A stretch of 64,000 nucleotides of DNA from Bos javanicus (taxonomy: Eukaryota > Chordata > Mammalia > Artiodactyla > Bovidae), in NCBI RefSeq assembly GCF_032452875.1, contig NW_026893690.1, positions 186,001 through 250,000 of the forward strand, written 5' to 3'. Under the pieces are notes generated by a model. The model saw only the letters and a program-made list of their open reading frames with translations. It did not search any database and was not told where the DNA came from. The position numbers were made by a program, and so were the translations under genes. Within the stretch, counting starts at the first letter, position 1, and each line of letters starts with the position of its first letter. Below are positions 53,497-63,945 of this stretch, piece by piece.

Positions 53497-54312
53497 CATG
53501 ATTAGTCACGTGATCTGTGCATGACCAGGCAGGTGATCAGTGTATGATCAGCCACGAGAACAGTGCATGATAGCCACGTGATCATTGCATGATCAGTCAC
53601 CAGATGGGTGCATGATCAGACACCTGATCAGTGCATGATCAGTCAAGTTATCAGTGCATGATCAATTATGTGATCAGTGCATGATCAGCCACGTGATCAG
53701 TGCATGATAGCCACATAATCAGTTCATGATAGCCACGTGATCAGTGCATGATCAGTCAAGTGATACGTTTGTGATCAGCCACGTGATCAGTGCATGATAG
53801 CCACGTGATCATTACATGATAGCCATGTGATCAGTGCATGATAAGACAGATGATCAATACATGATAGCCACGTGATCAGTGCCTGATCAGTCATGTGACC
53901 AGGACATGATCAGCCACGTGATCAGTGCATCATCAATTACGTGATCACTGCATGATCAGTCACGTGACCAGTACACGGTAGCTACGTAATCTTTGCATGA
54001 TCAGCCACGTGAGCAGTGCATGATAGCCACGTGATGTGTGCATGATCAGTTACGTGAGCAGTGTATGATCAGCCACGTGATCACTGCATGTGATCCACGT
54101 GATCAGAGCATGGTCAATTTCGTGAGCAGTGCATGATCATTCACGTGAAAGGTATGTGATCAGCCACGTGAACAGTGCATGATCAGCCACGTGACAGGTG
54201 TGTGATCAGCCACGTGATCAGTGCATAATAGCCACGTGATCATTACATGATAGCCATGTGATCAGTGCATGATCAGACAGGTGATCAGTGCATGATAGCT
54301 ACGTGATCAGTT
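53497..54312. repeat. 36-monomer HOR variant, 816 bp (independent origin)
   Basis: It has the same length as the units at 1045 and 21,320, but the lost monomer results from an 18/19 fusion (CCTGATCAGTCATGTGACC near 53,881) and the unit lacks the GCGCATG subfamily marks. The equal length is therefore coincidental. Confidence 0.86.
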
Positions 54313-54608
54313 CATGATTAGTCACGTGATCTGTGCATGACCAGGCAGGTGATCAGTGTATGATCAGCCACGAGAACAGTGCATGATAGCCACGTGATCA
54401 TTGCATGATCAGTCACCAGATGGGTGCATGATCAGACACCTGATCAGTGCATGATCAGTCAAGTTATCAGTGCATGATCAATTATGTGATCAGTGCATGA
54501 TCAGCCACGTGATCAGTGCATGATAGCCACGTAATCAGTTCATGATAGCCACGTGATCAGTGCATGATCAGTCAAGTGATACGTTTGTGATCAGCCACGT
54601 GATCAGTG
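54313..54608. repeat. Last, truncated domain A unit (monomers 1-13)
   Basis: Thirteen monomers with three 22-mers (296 bp) follow the standard order exactly and then stop. Confidence 0.88.
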
Positions 54609-54630
54609 CATGATAGCCACATGATCAGTG
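54609..54630. repeat. Junction between domain A and domain B
   Basis: One 22-bp monomer (GATAGCCACATGATCAGTG) sits between the last recognisable domain A monomer and the first base that aligns with the 4.66-kb domain B repeat. The change is an in-register monomer junction, with no filler or target-site duplication visible. Confidence 0.75.
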
Positions 54631-55359
54631 CATGATTAGTCACGTGAGCAGTGTATAATCAGCCACGTGGTCAGTGCATGATCAGCCACGTGAACAGTGC
54701 ATGATAATTTACGTGATCTGTGCATGATCAGTCACATGACCAGTATAAGGTTGCTACCTGATCATTGCATGACCAGCCACGTGAGCAGTGAATGATAGCC
54801 ACGTAATGTGTGCATGATCAGTTACGTGAGCAGAGTATGATCAGCCACGTGATCAGTGCATGAGTGCCACGTGATCAGTGCATGATCAGTCATGTGACCA
54901 GTACATGGTAGCTGCGTGATCATTGCATGATAAGCCACGTGAGCAGTGGATGATAGCCACGTGATCAGTGCATGATCAGCCACGTGATCAGTGCATGATC
55001 AGTCACGTGATCAGTGCATGATCAGCCACGTGATCAGTGCATGACAAGTCACGTGATCAGTGTATGACCATCCACGTGATCAGTGCATGATCAATAACGT
55101 GATCAGTGCATGATCAGTCACGTGACCAGTACATGGTAGCTAACGGATCAGTGCATGATAGCCACGTGATCACTTCATGATTAGTCACGTGATCTGTGAA
55201 TGACCAGGCACGTGATCAGTGTATGATCAGCCACGTGATCAGTGCATGATAGCCATGTAAACAGTGCATGATCAGTCATGTGAACAGTGCATGATCAGTA
55301 ATGTGATCAGTGTATGATCAGCCACGTGATCAGTGCATGATCAATTACCTGATCAGTGC

Positions 55360-55665
55360 ATGATCAGTCACGTGATCGTGCATGATCAATTACGTTACCA
55401 TTGCATGATCAGTCACGTGAACAGTACACGTGAGCTACGTGATCATTGCAGGTTCAGCCACGTGAGCACTGCATGATAGACACGTGATGAGTGTATGAAC
55501 AACTACGTGAACAGTGTATGATCAGCCACGTGATCAGTGCATGATACCCACGTGATCAGTTAATGATTAGTCACGTGATCTGTGCATGAGAGGCACGTAA
55601 TCAGTGCATGATATCCACGTGATCAGTGAATTATAGCCACGTGATCAGTTCATGATTAGTCACGT
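55360..55665. repeat. Internal paralogous segment of the domain B unit
   Basis: This stretch resembles about 58,970-59,300. Both contain the TTACCATTGCATG monomer, TGCAGGTTCAGCC or TGCAGGATCAGCC, GAGCACTGCATGATAGACACG, GATACCCACG or GATACCTACG, a TGACAGGCAC-type monomer and ATTATAGCCACG, ending with two monomer-1-like copies 89 bp apart (55562 and 55651; 59199 and 59288). The domain B unit therefore has an older internal duplication about 3.6 kb apart. Confidence 0.78.
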
Positions 55666-56351
55666 GATCTGTGCATGACCAGGCACGTGAAGAGTGCATG
55701 ATATCCACATGATTAGTGCATACAATTACGTGATCAGTGCATGCGCAATCACGTGATAAGTGCGTGAGAGTCACGTGATCAGTGCATGTTCAGTCACGTG
55801 ACCAGTACATGGTTGCTACGTGATCATTGCATGATCAGCCACGTGAGCAGTGCATGATAGCCACGTGATCAGTGCACGATCAGTCACGTGAACAGTGCAT
55901 GATCAGCCACATGATCAGTGTATGATCAGCCACGTGATCAGTGCATGATCAATTCCGTGATCAGTGCATGATCAGTCACGTGACCAGTACATGGTAGCTA
56001 TGTGATCCTTGTATGATCAGCCACGTAAGCAGTGCATGTTAGCCACGTGACAGTGCATGATCAGTCAAGTGATCAGTACATGATCAGTCACGTGAACAGT
56101 GCATGATCATTTATGTGATCTGTGCATGATGAGTCACGTGACCAGTATATGGTAGCTACGTGATCATTGCATGACCAGCCACGTGAGCAGTGCATGATAG
56201 CCACGTGATGTGTGCATGATCAGTTATGTGAGCAGAGTATGATCAGCCACGTGATCAGTGCATGATAGCCACCGGATCAGTGCATGATCAGTCACGTGAT
56301 AGGTGTGTGATCAGCCATGTGAACAGTGCATGCTCAGTCACGTGATCAGGG

Positions 56352-56648
56352 CCTGCTGAGCTGCGTGATTGCCGTCTGCTCATCTGCTTGACAATTGCCA
56401 GCTTAGCTGCATGATTCCTGCCTGCTCATCTACTTGATTATTGCCAGCTGAGCTGCACGATTCCTGACTGTCATCTGCTTGACAATTGACAGCTGTGCTG
56501 CGTAAATCCTGCCTGCTCAGCTGCTTGATTACTGCCAGCTGAGCAGCCTGATTCCTCACAGCTGAATTCCATGATTATTGCCTGCTGACTGTTTGATTCG
56601 TGCCTACTCAGCTCTTTGATTATTGCCTCCAGAGGTACATGATCAGTG
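56352..56648. repeat. Divergent dimeric monomer subfamily, copy 1 (13 monomers)
   Basis: The monomer length stays at 22-23 bp but the sequence changes to two alternating types. One is CCTGCTCAGCTGC followed by TTGATTATTG; the other is CCAGCTGAGCTGC followed by ATGATTCCTG. They align to the main monomer at GATCAG (GCTCAG) and GATCAGTG (GATTATTG). The patch has almost no TGATCA and no CACGTG but several CAGCTG. The last monomer (56626-56648) is a hybrid that returns to CATGATCAGTG. The first monomer follows a CACGTGATCAGGG junction. Confidence 0.9.
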
Positions 56649-56807
56649 TATGATAGCAAACATGATCAGCGCATGATTAGTCACATGATCAGTGCCATTC
56701 AGTCACGTGATCACTACAATGTAGTCATGTGATCAGTCCAAGCTCAGTCACGGTATCAGTGCATGAGCAGCCACGTGGTCAGTGCATGATCAGACACGTT
56801 ATCAGTG

Positions 56808-57499
56808 CATGATAGCCACGTGATCAGTGCCTGATCAGTCACGTGATCAGTGCATGATCAGCCACGTGATCAGTGCATCATCAATTACGTGATCACTGCA
56901 TGATCAGTCACGTTACCAGTACTTTGTAGCTATGTAATCATTGCATTATCTGCCACATGAGCAGTGCATGATAGCCACGTGATCAGTGCATGATGAGTCA
57001 TGTGATCAGTGCATGATCAGTCACGTTATCAGTGCATAATCATTTACGTGATCAGTGCATGATCAGTCCTGTGAACAGTACATGTTAGCTACGTGATCAT
57101 TGCATGATCAGCCACATGAGCAGTGCATGATAGCCACGTGATGTGTGCATGATCAGTTACATGATCAGTTACATGAGCAGTGTATGATCAGACACGTGAT
57201 CAGTGCATGAGAGCCACGTCATCAGTGCATTATCAGTCACGTTACAGGTGTGTGATCAGCCACGTGAACAGTGCATGATCAGCCAAGTGATCAGTGCATG
57301 AGAGCCACGTGATTATTGCATGATAGTCACGTGGTCTCTGCCTGATCAGTCAGGTGATCAGTGCATGATAGCCACGTGATCAGTTCATGATTAGTCACGT
57401 GATCTGTGCATGACCAGGCAGGTGACCAGTGTATGAGCAGCCACGTGAACAGTGCATGATAGCCACGTGATCAGTGCATGATCAGTCACCTGATGGGTG
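56808..57499. repeat. Segment of domain B with domain A monomer order (17-37, then 1-5), copy 1
   Basis: Monomers here follow domain A order: 17, 18, 20 (CATCATCAATTACG is 21), 22, 23 (GTAGCTATGTAATC), 24, 25, several additional monomers, then GATGTGTGCATG (25), 26, 27, 28, 30, 31, 36 (CAGTCAGGTG), 37 (ATCAGTT), 1, 2 (GACCAGGCAGGTG), 3, 4, 5 (CACCTGATGGGTG). Monomers resembling 8-11 follow at about 57,628-57,720. Each is clearly but not extremely diverged from its domain A equivalent. Confidence 0.8.
57148..57182. repeat. 35-bp monomer with a duplicated 12-bp half-unit
   Basis: ATGATCAGTTAC occurs twice in a row before the monomer finishes as ATGAGCAGTG. The same 35-bp monomer is at 61783-61817 in copy 2. 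It shows that slippage can occur by a half-monomer. Confidence 0.85.
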
Positions 57500-58549
57500 T
57501 ATGATCAGTCACGTGACCGGTACATGGTAGCTACATGATCATTGCATGATCAGCCACGTGAGTAGTGCATTATAGCCACGTGATCAGTGCATGATCAGTC
57601 ACGTAATCAGTGCATGATCAGTCACGTGATCAGTGCATGATCAATTATGTGATCAGTGCATGATCGGCCACGTGAGCAGTGCATGATAGCCACGTAATCA
57701 GTGCATGATAGCCACGTGACAAGTGCATGATTAGTCACGTGATCTGTGCATGACCAGGCACGTGATCAGTGTATGATCAGCCACGTGATCAGTGCATGAT
57801 AGCCACGTGATCAGTGCATGATCAGTCACGTGATCAGTGCATGAACAGTCTCGTGATCAGTGCATGATGATCCACCTGATCAGTGCATGATCAATTATGT
57901 GATCAGTGCATGATCACTCACGTGACCAGTACATGGTAGCTACGTGATCATTGCATGATCAGTTTCGTGAGCAGTGTGTGATCAGCCACGTGGTCAGTGC
58001 ATGATAGCCACGTGATCAGTGCCTGATCAGTCACGTGATCAGTGCATGATCAGCCAGGTGATCAGTGAATCATCAATTACATGATCACTGCATGATCAAT
58101 CACGTGACCATTACATGGTAGCTATGTAATCATTGCATGATCAGCCACGTGAGCAGTGCAGGATAGCCACGTGATCAGTGCATGATGAGTCATGTGATCA
58201 GTGCATGATCAGTCAAGTTATCAGTGCATGATCATTTATGTGATCAGTGCATGATCAGTCACGTGACCAGTACATGGTAGCTACGTGATCATTAAATGAT
58301 CAGCCACATGAGCAGTGCATGATAGCCACGTGATATCTGCATGATCAGTTACATGTACAGTGTATGATCAGCCACGTGATCAGTGCATGATATCCAGGTG
58401 AGCAGTGAATGATAGCCACGTGATCACTTCATGATTAGTCACGTGATCTGTGCATGACCCGGCACGTGATCAGTGTATGATCAGCCACGTGATCAGTGCA
58501 TGATAGCCACGTGATCAGTGCATGATCTGTCACGTGAAGAGTGCATGAT

Positions 58550-58990
58550 CAGTCACATGATCAGTGTATGATCAGCCACGTGTTCATTGCATGATCAATT
58601 ACGTAATCAGTGCATGATCAGTCGTGACCAGTACATTGTAGCTATGTGATCATTGTATGATCAGCCACCTAAGCAGTGTATGATAGCCACGTGATCAGTG
58701 CATGATCAGTCACGTGATCAGTGCATGATAGCCACGTGATCAGTGCATGATCAGTCACGTGAAGAGTGCATGATCAGTCACATGATCAGTGTATGATCAA
58801 CCACGTGTTCATTGCATGATCAATTACGTAATCAGTGCATGATCAGTCGTGACCAGTACATTGTAGCTATGTGATCATTGTATGATCAGCCACCTAAGCA
58901 GTGTATGATAGCCACGTGATCAGTGCATGATCAGTCACGTGATCAGTGCATGATCAGTCACATGATAAGTGCATGATCAATTACATTACC
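58550..58990. repeat. 225-bp tandem duplication inside domain B copy 1
   Basis: TGTTCATTGC occurs at 58581 and 58806 in the same surroundings: GTGAAGAGTGCATG upstream, and TCGTGACCAGTACATTGTAGC then CCACCTAAGCAGTG downstream. In copy 2 the corresponding positions are 63216 and 63464, a spacing of 248 because of one extra 23-bp monomer. The monomer containing CAGTCGTGACC is short because CACGTG lost two bases. Confidence 0.87.
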
Positions 58991-60941
58991 ATTGCATGAT
59001 CAGTCACGTGACCAGTACATTTTACCTACGTGATCATTGCAGGATCAGCCACGTGAGCACTGCATGATAGACACGTGATCAGTGCATGATCAGCTACATG
59101 AGCAGTGTATGATCAGCCATGTGATCAGTGCATGATCAGACACGTGAAAAGTGAAAAATCAGCCACGTGATCAGTGCATGATACCTACGTGACCACTTCA
59201 TGATTAGTCACGTGATCTGTGCATGACAGGCACATAATCAGTGCATGATATCCACGTGATCAGTGGATTATAGCCACGTGATCAGTTCATGATTAGTCAC
59301 GTGATCAGTGGGTGATCAGTCACGTGATCAGTAGATGATCAGTCACGTGAACAGTGCATGATCATTTACGTGATCTGTGCATGATCAGTCACATGACCAG
59401 TATAAGGTTGCTACCTGATCATTGCATGACCAGCCACGTGAGCAGTGAATGATAGCCACGTAATGTGTGCATGATCAGTTACGTGAGCAGAGTATGATCA
59501 GCCACGTGATCAGTGCATGAGTGCCACGTGATCAGTGCATGATCAGTCACGTGATCAGTGCAGGATCAGTCATGTGACCAGTACATGGTAGCTGCGTGAT
59601 CATTGCATGATCAGCCACATGAGCAGCGGATGATAGCCACGTGATCAGTGCATGATCAGCCACGTGATCAGTGCATGATCAGTCACGTAATCAGTGCATG
59701 ATCAGCCACGTGATCAGTGCATGACCAGTCACGTGATCAGTGTATGACCATCCACGTGATCAGTGCATGATCAATTACGTGATCAGTGCATGATCAGTCA
59801 CGTGACCAGTACATGGTAGCTAATGGATCAGTGCATGATAGCCACGTGATCACTTCATGATTAGTCACGTGATCTGTGAATGACCAGGCACGTGATCAGT
59901 GTATGATCAGCCACGTGATCAGTGCATGATAGCCATGTAAACAGTGCATGATCAGTCATGTGAACAGTGCATGATCAGTCATGTGATCAGTGTATGATCA
60001 GCCACGTGATCAGTGCATGATCAATTACCTGATCAGTGCATGATCAGTCACGTGATCGTGCATGATCAATTACGTTACCATTGCATGATCAGTCACGTGA
60101 ACAGTACACGTGAGCTACGTGATCATTGCAGGTTCAGCCACGTGAGCACTGCATGATAGACACGTGATGAGTGTATGAACAACTACGTGAACAGTGTATG
60201 ATCAGCCACGTGATCAGTGCATGATACCTACGTGATCAGTTAATGATTAGTCACGTGATCTGTGCATGACAGGCACGTAATCAGTGCATGATATCCACGT
60301 GATCAGAGAATTATAGCCACGTGATCAGTTCATGATTAGTCACGTGATCTGTGCATGACCAGGCACGTGAAGATTGCATGATATCCACATGATTAGTGCA
60401 TACAATTACGTGATCAGTGCATGCGCAATCAAGTGATAAGTGCGTGAGAGTCACGTTATCAGTGCATGATCTGTCACGTGACCAGAACATGGTTGCTACG
60501 TGATCATTGCATGATCAGCCACGTGAGCAGTGCATGATAGCCACGTGATCAGTGCACGATCAGTCACGTGAACAGTGCATGATCAGCCACATGATCAGTG
60601 TATGATCAGCCACGTGATCAGTGCATGATCAATTCCGTGATCAGTGCATGATCAGTCACGTGACCAGTACATGGTAGCTATGTGATCCTTGTATGATCAG
60701 CCACGTAAGCAGTGCATGTTAGCCACGTGACAGTGCATGATCAGTCAAGTGATCAGTACATGATCAGTCACGTGAACAGTGCATGATCATTTATGTGATC
60801 TGTGCATGATGAGTTATGTGAGCAGAGTATGATCAGCCACGTGATCAGTGCATGATAGCCACCGGATCAGTGCATGATCAGTCACGTGATAGGTGTGTGA
60901 TCAACCATGTGAACAGTGCATGCTCAGTCACGTGATCAGGG

Positions 60942-61283
60942 CCTGCTGAGCTGCGTGATTACCGTCTGCTCATCTGCTTGACAATTGCCAGCTTAGCTGC
61001 ATGATTCCTGCCTGTCATCTCCTTGACAATTGCCACCTGGGCTGCGTAATTACTGCCTGCTCATCTACTTGATTATTGCCCGCTGAGCTGCACGATTCCT
61101 GACTGCCATCTGCTTGACAATTGACAGCTGTGCTGCGTAAATCCTGCCTGCTCAGCTGCTTGATTACTGCCAGCTGAGCAGCCTGATTCCTCACAGCTGA
61201 ATTCCATGATTATTGCCTGCTGACTTTTTGATTCGTGCCTACTCAGCTCTTTGATTATTGCCTCCAGAGGTACATGATCAGTG
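60942..61283. repeat. Divergent dimeric monomer subfamily, copy 2 (15 monomers)
   Basis: It is the same patch as at 56,352 with one additional 45-bp dimer (a CCTGTCATCTCC monomer plus a CCACCTGGGCTGC monomer near 61,011-61,055). Gain or loss of exactly one dimer shows that the two-monomer alternation is the unit of change here. Confidence 0.9.
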
Positions 61284-61442
61284 TATGATAGCAAACATGA
61301 TCAGCGCATGATTAGTCACATGATCAGTGCCATTCAGTCACGTGATCACTACAATGTAGTCATGTGATCAGTCCAAGCTCAGTCACGGTATCAGTGCATG
61401 AGCAGCCACGTGGTCAGTGCATGATCAGACACGTTATCAGTG

Positions 61443-62134
61443 AATGATAGCCACGTGATCAGTGCCTGATCAGTCACGTGATCAGTGCATGATCAGCCAC
61501 GTGATCAGTGCATCATCAATTACGTGATCACTGCATGATCAGTCACGTTACCAGTATTTTGTAGCTATGTAATCATTGCATTATCAGCCACATGAGCAGT
61601 GCATGATAGCCACGTGATCAGTGCATGATGAGTCATGTGATCAGTGCATGATCAGTCACGTTATCAGTGCATAATCATTTACGTGATCAGTGCATGATCA
61701 GTCCTGTGAACAGTACATGTTAGCTACGTGATCATTGCATGATCAGCCACATGAGCAGTGCATGATAGCCACGTGATGTGTGCATGATCAGTTACATGAT
61801 CAGTTACATGAGCAGTGTATGATCAGACACGTGATCAGTGCATGAGAGCCACGTCATCAGTGCATTATCAGTCACGTTACAGGTGTGTGATCAGCCACGT
61901 GAACAGTGCATGATCAGCCAAGTGATCAGTGCATGAGAGCCACGTGATTATTGCATGATAGTCACGTGGTCTCTGCCTGATCAGTCAGGTGATCAGTGCA
62001 TGATAGCCACGTGATCAGTTCATGATTAGTCACGTGATCTGTGCATGACCAGGCAGGTGACCAGTGTATGAGCAGCCACGTGAACAGTGCATGATAGCCA
62101 CGTGATCAGTGCATGATCAGTCACCTGATGGGTG
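61443..62134. repeat. Segment of domain B with domain A monomer order, copy 2
   Basis: This is the copy 2 equivalent of 56,808-57,499 at an offset of 4635, with the same monomer order and only scattered substitutions. Confidence 0.8.
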
Positions 62135-63945
62135 TATGATCAGTCACGTGACCGGTACATGGTAGCTACATGATCATTGCATGATCAGCCACGTGAGTAG
62201 TGCATTATAGCCACGTGATCAGTGCATGATCAGTCACGTAATCAGTGCATGATCAGTCACGTGATCAGTGCATGATCAATTATGTGATCAGTGCATGATC
62301 GGCCACGTGAGCAGTGCATGATAGCCACGTAATCAGTGCATGATAGCCACGTGACAAGTGCATGATTAGTCACGTGATCTGTGCATGACCAGGCACGTGA
62401 TCAGTGTATGATCAGCCACGTGATCAGTGCATGATAGCCACGTGATCAGTGCATGATCAGTCACGTGATCAGTGCATGAACAGTCTCGTGATCAGTGCAT
62501 GATGATCCACCTGATCAGTGCATGATCAATTATGTGATCAGTGCATGATCACTCACGTGACCAGTACATGGTAGCTACGTGATCATTGCATGATCAGTTT
62601 CGTGAGCAGTGTGTGATCAGCCACGTGGTCAGTGCATGATAGCCACGTGATCAGTGCCTGATCAGTCACGTGATCAGTGCATGATCAGCCAGGTGATCAG
62701 TGAATCATCAATTACATGATCACTGCATGATCAATCACGTGACCATTACATGGTAGCTATGTAATCATTGCATGATCAGCCACGTGAGCAGTGCAGGATA
62801 GCCACGTGATCAGTGCATGATGAGTCATGTGATCAGTGCATGATCAGTCAAGTTATCAGTGCATGATCATTTATGTGATCAGTGCATGATCAGTCACGTG
62901 ACCAGTACATGGTAGCTACGTGATCATTAAATGATCAGCCACATGAGCAGTGCATGATAGCCACGTGATATCTGCATGATGAGTTACATGTACAGTGTAT
63001 GATCAGCCACGTGATCAGTGCATGATATCCAGGTGAGCAGTGAATGATAGCCAGGTGATCACTTCATGATTAGTCACGTGATCTGTGCATGACCCGGCAC
63101 GTGATCAGTGTATGATCAGCCACGTGATCAGTGCATGATAGCCACGTGATCAGTGCATGATCTGTCACGTGAAGAGTGCATGATCAGTCACATGATCAGT
63201 GTATGATCAGCCACGTGTTCATTGCATGATCAATTACGTAATCAGTGCATGATCAGTCGTCACCAGAACATTGTAGCTATGTGATCATTGTATGATCAGC
63301 CACCTAAGCAGTGTATGATAGCCACGTGATCAGTGCATGATCAGTCACGTGATCAGTGCATGATCAGTCACGTGATCAGTGCATGATAGCCACGTGATCA
63401 GTGCATGATCAGTCACGTGAAGAGTGCATGATCAGTCACATGATCAGTGTATGATCAACCACGTGTTCATTGCATGATCAATTACGTAATCAGTGCATGA
63501 TCAGTCGTGACCAGTACATTGTAGCTATGTGATCATTGTATGATCAGCCACCTAAGCAGTGTATGATAGCCACGTGATCAGTGCATGATCAGTCACGTGA
63601 TCAGTGCATGATCAGTCACATGATAAGTGCATGATCAATTACATTACCATTGCATGATCAGTCACGTGACCAGTACATTTTACCTACGTGATCATTGCAG
63701 GATCAGCCACGTGAGCACTGCATGATAGACACGTGATCAGTGCATGATCAGCTACATGAGCAGTGTATGATCAGCCACGTGATCAGTGCATGATCAGACA
63801 CGTGAAAAGTGAAAAATCAGCCACGTGATCAGTGCATGATACCTACGTGACCACTTCATGATTAGTCACGTGATCTGTGCATGACAGGCACATAATCAGT
63901 GCATGATATCCACGTGATCAGTGGATTATAGCCACGTGATCAGTT

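Larger units (their letters stand above)
1..54608. repeat. Domain A: 37-monomer (839-bp) higher-order repeat array
   Basis: Unit starts were located by a marker monomer (monomer 1, CATGATTAGTCACGTG followed by ATCTGTG). Complete units begin at 46, 1045, 1861, 2700, 3539, 4538, 5537, 6240, 7079, 7918, 8757, 9121, 9824, 10663, 11500, 11864, 12793, 13632, 14471, 15310, 16149, 16988, 17352, 18235, 19074, 19438, 20321, 21320, 22136, 22975, 23700, 24700, 25699, 26398, 27237, 28075, 28913, 29752, 30116, 31114, 31817, 32655, 33494, 34333, 34697, 35696, 36376, 37215, 38054, 38418, 39121, 39960, 40799, 41638, 42002, 42456, 43295, 43659, 44112, 44951, 45788, 46152, 47081, 47738, 48577, 49414, 50321, 50685, 51524, 51909, 52748 and 53497; 53293 starts a 204-bp remnant and 54313 the last, truncated unit. 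Different monomers within a unit are clearly diverged, whereas the same numbered monomer in different units is nearly identical, which defines a HOR. Confidence 0.95.
54631..59287. repeat. Domain B: 4,657-bp higher-order repeat, copy 1
   Basis: About 205 monomers are mutually more diverged than those of domain A. Alignment with copy 2 begins at CATGATTAG (54631 and 59288). Landmarks include CAGTATAAGGTTGC (54741), GTGAGCTACGTG near 55,430, GCATACAATTACG near 55,728, the divergent dimeric patch at 56,352-56,648, and TACATTGTAGC near 58,631. The copy contains internal duplications described separately. No reading frame starts with ATG and runs a useful length. Confidence 0.92.
59288..63945. repeat. 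Domain B: 4.66-kb higher-order repeat, copy 2
   Basis: The offset to copy 1 is 4657 at the start, 4680 after an extra monomer near 59,540-59,575, 4590 after loss of four monomers (90 bp) near 60,813, 4635 after gain of a 45-bp dimer near 61,010-61,060, and 4658 after another extra monomer near 63,350. All indels are whole monomers. Substitutions appear to be of the order of one or two per hundred bases by eye. Confidence 0.92.

Noticed and set aside
53497..54312. Third member of the 816-bp subfamily at 1045 and 21,320
   Set aside because: The length agrees but the missing monomer arises from a different fusion (18/19) and the subfamily marks GCGCATG and GAACGGTGC are absent.
56471..56659. 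62-codon open frame on the minus strand
   Set aside because: It begins with TTG (complement of CAA at 56657-56659), not ATG, and lies wholly inside the divergent dimeric satellite patch and its flank. The frame is open only because this patch lacks TGATCA, the source of stops elsewhere. No ribosome-site, signal or family resemblance was seen.
61073..61294. 73-codon open frame on the minus strand, similar to the previous one
   Set aside because: It is the copy 2 equivalent in the duplicated domain B unit, again starting with TTG. It is longer only because one base change turns the TGA stop of copy 1 into TGG. Similarity of the two peptides follows from DNA duplication and is not evidence of selection.
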